Assembly: GCA_014898425.1 (NCBI GenBank)
Contig: RCSZ01000002.1
Span: 1,736,001 to 1,800,000 of the forward strand
Reading direction: 5' to 3'
Source: Botryotinia globosa
Taxonomy: Eukaryota; Ascomycota; Leotiomycetes; Helotiales; Sclerotiniaceae
Length of the DNA: 64,000 nt
The notes under the pieces are model-generated. The model ran no database searches and was not told where the DNA came from. It saw nothing but the letters and a program-made list of their open reading frames with translations. The position numbers and the translations under genes were made by a program. Within the stretch, counting starts at the first letter, position 1. Each line of letters starts with the position of its first letter. Below, one piece after another: positions 58,101-64,000 of the stretch.

Positions 58101-59682
58101 TTAAACGTTGAAATCCACCCAGCTCACATCCCCAAACTTTCCTTGAGGGTCCTGGAAAACTTTCGCTGGACTACTGTAAGGAGCCCACTGGCTATCATTA
58201 TATTGGACATCAAACAACGAAAGAGCTCGTGCAGTTGCATTGTATCCGGGGCCATAATTCTTATATTCAGCTTGGACGGTGCTGCGATTACCATTGTTGG
58301 CATTGTAGCGGGGAGAAGACCAGTCGATATAACCTGTGGGGAGAATCGAATCATCGAGGTAGGTACGGGCGAAGATGGATCGCATTTGTGCATTCTGTTG
58401 AATTATGGTTAGCTTGCTTCTTGGTAGAGGGTGTAGATTGTGGTGGAAACGTACCCAAGGTCTGCCAAGTGCACATTTTCCTTGGATGCTTAAGCTGCTG
58501 TTTGCTTTCTGCACAGTTGAATCTACAATATACACTCCATATTTGTTCTCGAAAGTCGTGTTGCTTCCTTTCCATGCAGTAATTCCTCCGCCACTAAAAA
58601 AGGTCAGCTTCTTGTTTGCTAGGCGCACTTAGATACACATACCATGATCGAAGTAAGATTTGTGTTTTGGTGACCCAGAGAGTTCCGAAGCCGTAGAAGA
58701 AATCGGTCTGACCGGCGACAACAGATTGAGACATGTAGGAGTTGGATAGTTTTCCTACGTAAACCTTGGATGTGTTAGTTTGGAGTAATGGATAGTATTA
58801 CGAGCAAGTGGTGAACATACGGTATCTTGGTAGCTATAGAAGCCAGTGTAGTAGAAGCCACCGTTTGCGTAACTTATACTCAATGCAAGGGAAGGTCCAG
58901 CAGCTATTACTTTGTTAGAACGTTTTCTCTCTGGTTCCTCTCTTCCTTCCAATCGTGTTTTTAACTCTTTCTTTTCTTTTCTTTTCCCCGAGAAAGGTGG
59001 CAACTCACAGTATGGCAAAAAATCATTGATGAGATTCAGATTGTATGTTCTAAAATCTGTGCATCCAAATGGCGTTCCTGGTGGGACGGCAAATCCAGCC
59101 GTTCCACTTCCAGTCAATGATGCATTGAGATTTGGTGCAACAGTCAAAGTGGATGTGAAGGCATTGTCTCCAGTACCGGCAACCGCCTTCCAGATGATAT
59201 TGACGGTGTTCGCAGATTGATTGAGAGGGTTTGCGGTTTGGCCAAGCAAATATGTGGGACCACGACGAGTGACGTTAACCTACAATGCGATGTTAGCATG
59301 TGAAAGAGTTGGGTGCAAGAAACAAATCAAACAAAATTCTCACCTGCTCTGTATAGTTTCCTGATGCAATAAGGATAACATATGTATCAGTATTATTTGG
59401 CAAACTCGCCACAGCTACGATCATTCACAATTAGCCTCAATTCGGCTCTACCACTCCTCACTCCATATCTCACGGAGAATCTAACTACATACCAGACTGC
59501 ACTGTCTTGAAACTCGAATCGTTCCCCGCGATATCTACATATTTTGTCTTCTGTAAATCGCATCCTTCCAATGGATTGTTCGTGTGTTTTTGACAAGCAT
59601 GTCTGTCCGCTTCGCTGTTGATGTCCCAGCCTGCTGTGACGATTGGAAGCAGAGAAGCAAGAAACAATAATGGACGAACCAT
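58101..59682 (-). CDS. secreted pectin methylesterase, carbohydrate esterase family 8
   Basis: Removes methyl esters from homogalacturonan. Seven exons (59493-59682, 59344-59414, 59009-59279, 58821-58903, 58643-58764, 58455-58593, 58101-58394) join in phase to 389 aa. A signal peptide is present (MVRPLLFLASLLPIVTAG). Beta-helix motifs are VILIASGNYTEQVNVTRRGP, GFYSYQDTVYV (first catalytic Asp region), VAGQTDFFYGFGTLWV (second catalytic Asp) and CALGRPWNAQMRSIFA (the LGRPW arginine-tryptophan motif). Several N-x-S/T sequons occur. It belongs to the more divergent fungal PME branch, with QTDFFYG instead of the plant-type VDFIFG. The gene is promoter-proximal to no other pectin gene in this window. 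Confidence 0.92.
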
Positions 59683-60893
59683 TGTAAAAACTTCTTTTGG
59701 TGGTCAATTGAGAACAGAGAAGACAATCGGACTTGAGCAAAAAAGGGGCGAGTGATTGAAGCCCGAGAAGGGCGCTTTATGGTTTAAATACGAATCTAAG
59801 CTGCGATGGAGAACCTCATCCATGGGTGGATTACAGCTTGCCGACACTTCGGAATAATTCATGGCCCCGGTCTAGCTTCATTGTTTTCCCCTCTCACCGA
59901 CTTGTACATATACGCATCCATCTCCGCCATTGCCGGTGATATTATTTGAGATTGGAAGTCTTGGGTCTCTCTTTTTGCCTGTACGAAGTAGATAAATCCC
60001 CTTGCCTGGAAAGCTTGCATGAAAGAGCTTGTTCGCTGCTAGTTTGAGCCTACCCAGGGGCATGGTTTATGGGATGCCAAGTAGGATAAGGATTCGGACG
60101 AACGATTTTCTAGTCAGGTACCGGAATGGCTGGACGCTTAGATAGGCATTAATGTCTTGGATTAGGTGCAATGCTCGGTGTCACTGCAAACTTTAATAGA
60201 TTAAGTAGAATTTGAAGCAAAATATACGAAGTAGGAGTTTGATCCATCTCTATTCCTGGTGTTGAATTTTGTGATGATCTACCTCACAGCTTGAGATGAG
60301 ATCTACTTAAACAAGACCCAGGTAAAGCTTGTGGGGAAATTCAAACCTCCATAATCTGAAGTCTGGGGTGATCCTAGACCAGGGACCTAAGAAGCTGGAG
60401 AAAACCCCGCGGGAGAGGATTATCGCGCCAATAGGAGGGGCTTGAAGATTGTTAGGGAAAATGGGGGTGGTGTGTGCACGAACAAGCATTGAATTCTGGA
60501 AATTTGATGGAGTTTCGGTTTGCTCGTTTTCATTGTGTTTTTCCTGCGATATGGGATGATCTTTAATATATTCTCGCATTGGGATGTACGCATGGTGTTG
60601 TCTTATAACTTATTGGATGGGTTCAATATCCCTGGCTCAATATTCGAAAGTACACATCAATGTCTGACTTCCCTTTGATATAAAACAGTCCCCTGCTGCT
60701 TAACGTTTTGTAATGTTTTTGAATGCTCAACTTGAGTCTGGAAATCAAATAGTTCCAAGAACTTGACTGATGGTGCTATATTAGAAAGGCTCTAAGTTTG
60801 ACGATAGATTCAGTGGATACTCTACGAGTAATACAATATTTGTGAGTGTGTGGCAAGGTCTGAAGTGACAAGTGCACACATCTTATTCATATC
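59683..60893. other. intergenic region, no supported gene
   Basis: 1.2 kb upstream of the esterase and downstream of the MFS gene. Small frames only. A TATA-like TTTAAATA lies about 100 bp upstream of the esterase start on its strand (near 59785). Confidence 0.5.
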
Positions 60894-62981
60894 TTACAGC
60901 GCCATCTCTCCGCCGTTTGCGATTTTGTTCTTCTGTTCCTTCCTACTTTCTATCTCTTTTTCTTGTCCGTGTCCTTTCTTCACGCTCTTCCAATCCAGTC
61001 CACATGCCGCCAGAAAACTGCCAATAGCACATGCCGTAGTCACCCAATAACAACGTGTAAGGCCTTCCACATAAGCTTGTCGCACCGCACCTATCGCTTC
61101 TTCTTGATTTAATTGTGCTAGTAATTGCTGAATTTCCGTTGCTCCACTGTGTAGGAATAGTTGAGGATCAAGTTGTGGAGCATACTTTTCTATTCCAGAT
61201 TGCAGACCATTTTGAAAGAGAGTTTGACAGACAGATATAAAGAGGGCACCACCCAGGGATTGAAAGAACGACACACAGGCTGTCCCGACTGGAACGTCAA
61301 CTAGTGGGACAACGGTCTGGACGACTAGGACACCGCCCTGAAAACCAACGCCAATCCCAATACCGGCTATGATTTGGAAGCCGAACCAAGAGGCAAACGG
61401 CGTGGTCAGAGAGAAGGTAGTGATGAGACCAGAACCGATAGCGAACAGTATCATACAGATAATCATCACGGGAGTGTAATATCCGATTACAGTGATAAGG
61501 CCTCCAGTCACTATGGAGGACAGAACAGTGGATATCAAGAGGGGAAGGAGTTCGATGCCAGCCCTAGTAGCAGAAGAGCCCTTAACGGACTGAAAATAGA
61601 TCGCCAGGTAGAAGATCAAAGCAAAAAAGCCTGCACCGAAGAGGAACGCGAAGACATATGCCAGTAGTGTGTTACGGTTTTTGAAGAAGCGAGGAGGCAG
61701 AATACCTTTATCGCCAAGAACGATTTGGGAGATGATGAACAAGATGAATAGCAAGATAGAGCCAACAAGAAGGCCAATGATCTTAGCAGAACTCCATGGA
61801 TATGTTGTACCACCCCATTGGAGAGCGAGTAGAAGGCATACGACAGCTGGGATGATAATGATAGTGCCGATGAGATCGAGCTTCATTACACGAGCAAGAA
61901 TGGTGAGGTTCTCGGGATTGTTGGCGCGGTGGATTTTGAGATAGACCACTATTACAGCAATAGCGATGGCGCCGATAGGTAGATTGATGTAAAAACACCA
62001 ACGCCAAGATACTTTGTCGGTCTATTTTGATCAGTATCTATCTGCTCTCGTGAAGTGTCAAACTGAACTTACAAAGACACCCCCAAGTAATGGGCCAGCG
62101 ACCGAAGCAATCCCCCACATTCCTCCGCTGAATTTGCATCCTGTCAGTAATCATGCTAAAACCATTTAAATTGCTACAAGTTCTTTCCCACAAAAGCGTT
62201 TTCACTTACATCAAACCAAAAGCAGCCGGTCGTTTTCGCAGGGGTACTGTTTATTAAGTCAGCAGTATATATATAAAAAGCGAATGTACCAAAAGTGAAC
62301 GAAGTCGGTTGAAGTCATACTGAGTCCAAAAAAAACTTGCACTTACAGCAATATGCCAAAATAACAATCGCTCCCGAGAACAAACCACCGACACCTATAC
62401 CAGCAACAGCTCTACCAATAATTAATGCAGTACTATTCGGCGCAGTGGCGCAAACCAAGGAACTGTTTTATTTATTAATTCATATGCGCATTTGCATAGT
62501 CATGTCATGACATTACCCAATCTCGAAAATGACAATAGCCACGATGAAGGTAATTTTGATCTGTGTTGTTTCATGAGCCTCGCGCCATACAATGAAAAGT
62601 ATATGCTATCTTGCTTACACTGAATATGGTATATATCCTACCAAAAGTCGGCTGCAGAGCCGTGGTCGTCAACAGGTATGCACTGCCATACCATCCAATA
62701 TCTTGTATACTATTAAATTGGTCTGTTATTTTTGGGATTGCAGTTGCGATAATGGTCTGATCTAGAGCTACTAGAAAGACTGCGAGGCAGAGCGCGGCGA
62801 GAATGACGACCAATTTCAAGCCATGGGGGTAAACTGCCTCTTCACCATCGAGTTCGTCGGGGCTCGAAATTAGTTCTTCCTGTAGAGGTATGTTCCCTGG
62901 AGTAGATTCCTCTGGTGTGTTGTTTTCGGAAAGCGAATCCAATGCGTTGTGTATACCAATCTCGTTTTTATGCTTCTCCAT
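60894..62981 (-). CDS. MFS drug:H+ antiporter, DHA2 (14-TM) type
   Basis: Plasma-membrane efflux transporter of the kind used for toxins, fungicides or secondary metabolites. Six exons (62619-62981, 62517-62560, 62347-62462, 62210-62246, 62073-62127, 60894-62021) join in phase to 580 aa from the ATG at 62981. The DHA2 signature is [20 protein letters not shown] in TM1. It is followed by [60 protein letters not shown] (motif C) and [20 protein letters not shown]. Seven to eight further helices lie in the last exon. A longer reading from the ATG at 63086 adds 35 Gln/Ser/Lys-rich residues that do not look like the family. The N-terminal ~50 residues are acidic and cytosolic. The substrate is unknown. 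Confidence 0.93.
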
Positions 62982-64000
62982 GATTGGCTTGGCTTGCCTT
63001 TGACTGTGATTTTGTTTGGATTGATGGTATTGATTTTGACACCTCGGGTTATATTTGCCCTGGATGGTCGATGGAATTGATGGCAATCAAGTGTGCCTAA
63101 CGAATTCAACGAAGCAACTTAAATCTCAATGATGAAGCAGCGACACATGCCTGCTCGGCAGAGAAGTTGAGAACAATGCAACGTCGTCAACTGACCAACT
63201 CACTTTATGAGTATGAAAAAGTCATGAGGCTAATAATTGAAGTTATTGTCAATAAATTGACTTCTTTGTTGATGGTATGCCCATGATTCATCCAGCATCC
63301 GCAAGCTCCTTTGATTCGCCATAGCGACCAGCCAAGAAAGCCACAGATGTACATAGCATTCCATCAGCCAGCTTTGTACCCCGTAGTCCGGGGTAGTGGC
63401 AATATATTGAGGGAGCGACGCTCCCTTTAGTTGCAGCATAGCGTCTCGTGCATAGTGATTCTTTAAGAAGTAATGGCGGTTTCTCGTACAGCCAATTGAC
63501 GCACCCTTTGGTAGGCTGTTTCCTATTGATATATTGACCAAAGCCAAATAACCAAATGAGAGTTTGGGTAGCATACTCACGGTTAAACCGAGTTATTTAC
63601 AATGGTGCTGATGATTCGATGTTATAAAGCAATACGCCCTGTTTCAGTAGAAGTCATCTTAGCCGCTCCTGCAGTGTGTTTAGCAATATCAATGGGCGGT
63701 GCTTATCTAGCCATAGATGTTGTCAACTTACTGCCGTGTTCAGAAAGGCTGGCAATCGTAACTCAATTTTGGCACCGACTATAGTAAGCTGTTGCACGAA
63801 AAGATGACTCTTTCTTCGTTTGCTGTTTCCTCGCCGCAATTAGAGGATTAAAACAAGTTTTCTTGGTTCAGAGAGCTGCAGGGTGGCAGGCTACATATCA
63901 ATGCTTGACACATCACCATCACCATCACCATCATCGTCACATCGCATTCAATCAATTATCTTGACAATGATGATTTGCTACAAGTCACATAATTGAAGGC
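62982..64000. other. right-edge intergenic region
   Basis: No gene recognised. A 116-codon minus frame (63230-63580) shows no domain. It contains a perfect 15-bp palindrome-type repeat GGGAGCGACGCTCCC (63411-63425) and a CACCAT repeat near 63911-63935. Confidence 0.5.

Noticed and set aside
63230..63580. 116-codon minus-strand frame at the right edge
   Set aside because: No recognisable domain, and a palindrome lies inside it; treated as non-coding.

Overview
The window is nuclear DNA of a filamentous ascomycete. Genes carry many short GT-AG introns of about 45-230 bp, often with CTAAC/CTGAC-like branch points. The best taxonomic marker is the 3-keto-sterol reductase gene (43581-45267). Its deduced protein is colinear with the Botrytis cinerea Erg27 numbering, so a Sclerotiniaceae genome (Botrytis, or a close relative such as Sclerotinia or Monilinia) is most likely. 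The cell-wall enzymes (GH81 glucanase, CE8 pectin methylesterase) and two drug-efflux MFS genes fit a plant-associated fungus. All splice models below were joined by hand. Most give phase-consistent reading frames and conserved motifs across the junctions.

Layout, left half: 1-2.1 kb has no gene but holds a near-perfect foldback. A DHA1-type MFS transporter (2086-4194, +) follows, then UTP14 (5414-8325, -), divergent from the mitochondrial ribosomal protein gene mL41/MRPL27 (8557-8928, +). A short-chain dehydrogenase (10355-12541, +) has a 1216-bp AT-rich element with Tourist/Harbinger-like ends inside its first intron. A secreted GH81 beta-1,3-glucanase (14398-17279, +) and an archaemetzincin (17661-19136, -) follow. 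Just upstream of the latter lies a second AT-rich element of 1423 bp with 40-bp terminal inverted repeats and TTAA flanks. From 21.5 to 28.5 kb there is what looks like a decaying catabolic neighbourhood: a transcription-factor remnant, an intact fumarylacetoacetase-fold/alpha-beta-hydrolase fusion gene, a broken GPR1/FUN34/YaaH (acetate transporter) gene and an intact amidohydrolase.

Right half: a Pcl-type cyclin (32105-33274, -) sits beside about 10 kb in which I find no gene. ERG27 (-) and a glycerol-3-phosphate acyltransferase (+) form a head-to-head lipid/sterol pair. A microsatellite-dense stretch (49.3-50.9 kb, including a CAGCAT hexanucleotide array) precedes a vacuolar Ca2+/H+ exchanger (52031-53529, +). 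Then come four minus-strand genes: STN1 (telomere capping), a DNAJC9-like J protein, a pectin methylesterase with six introns, and a 14-TM DHA2 MFS transporter.

The most notable structures are the two TIR-bounded AT-rich elements. One sits at a 5' splice site and rebuilds the donor through its target duplication. The next are the catabolic-neighbourhood pseudogenes around the fusion enzyme, and the fully fenhexamid-sensitive-type ERG27. I found no CRISPR, rRNA or convincing tRNA.
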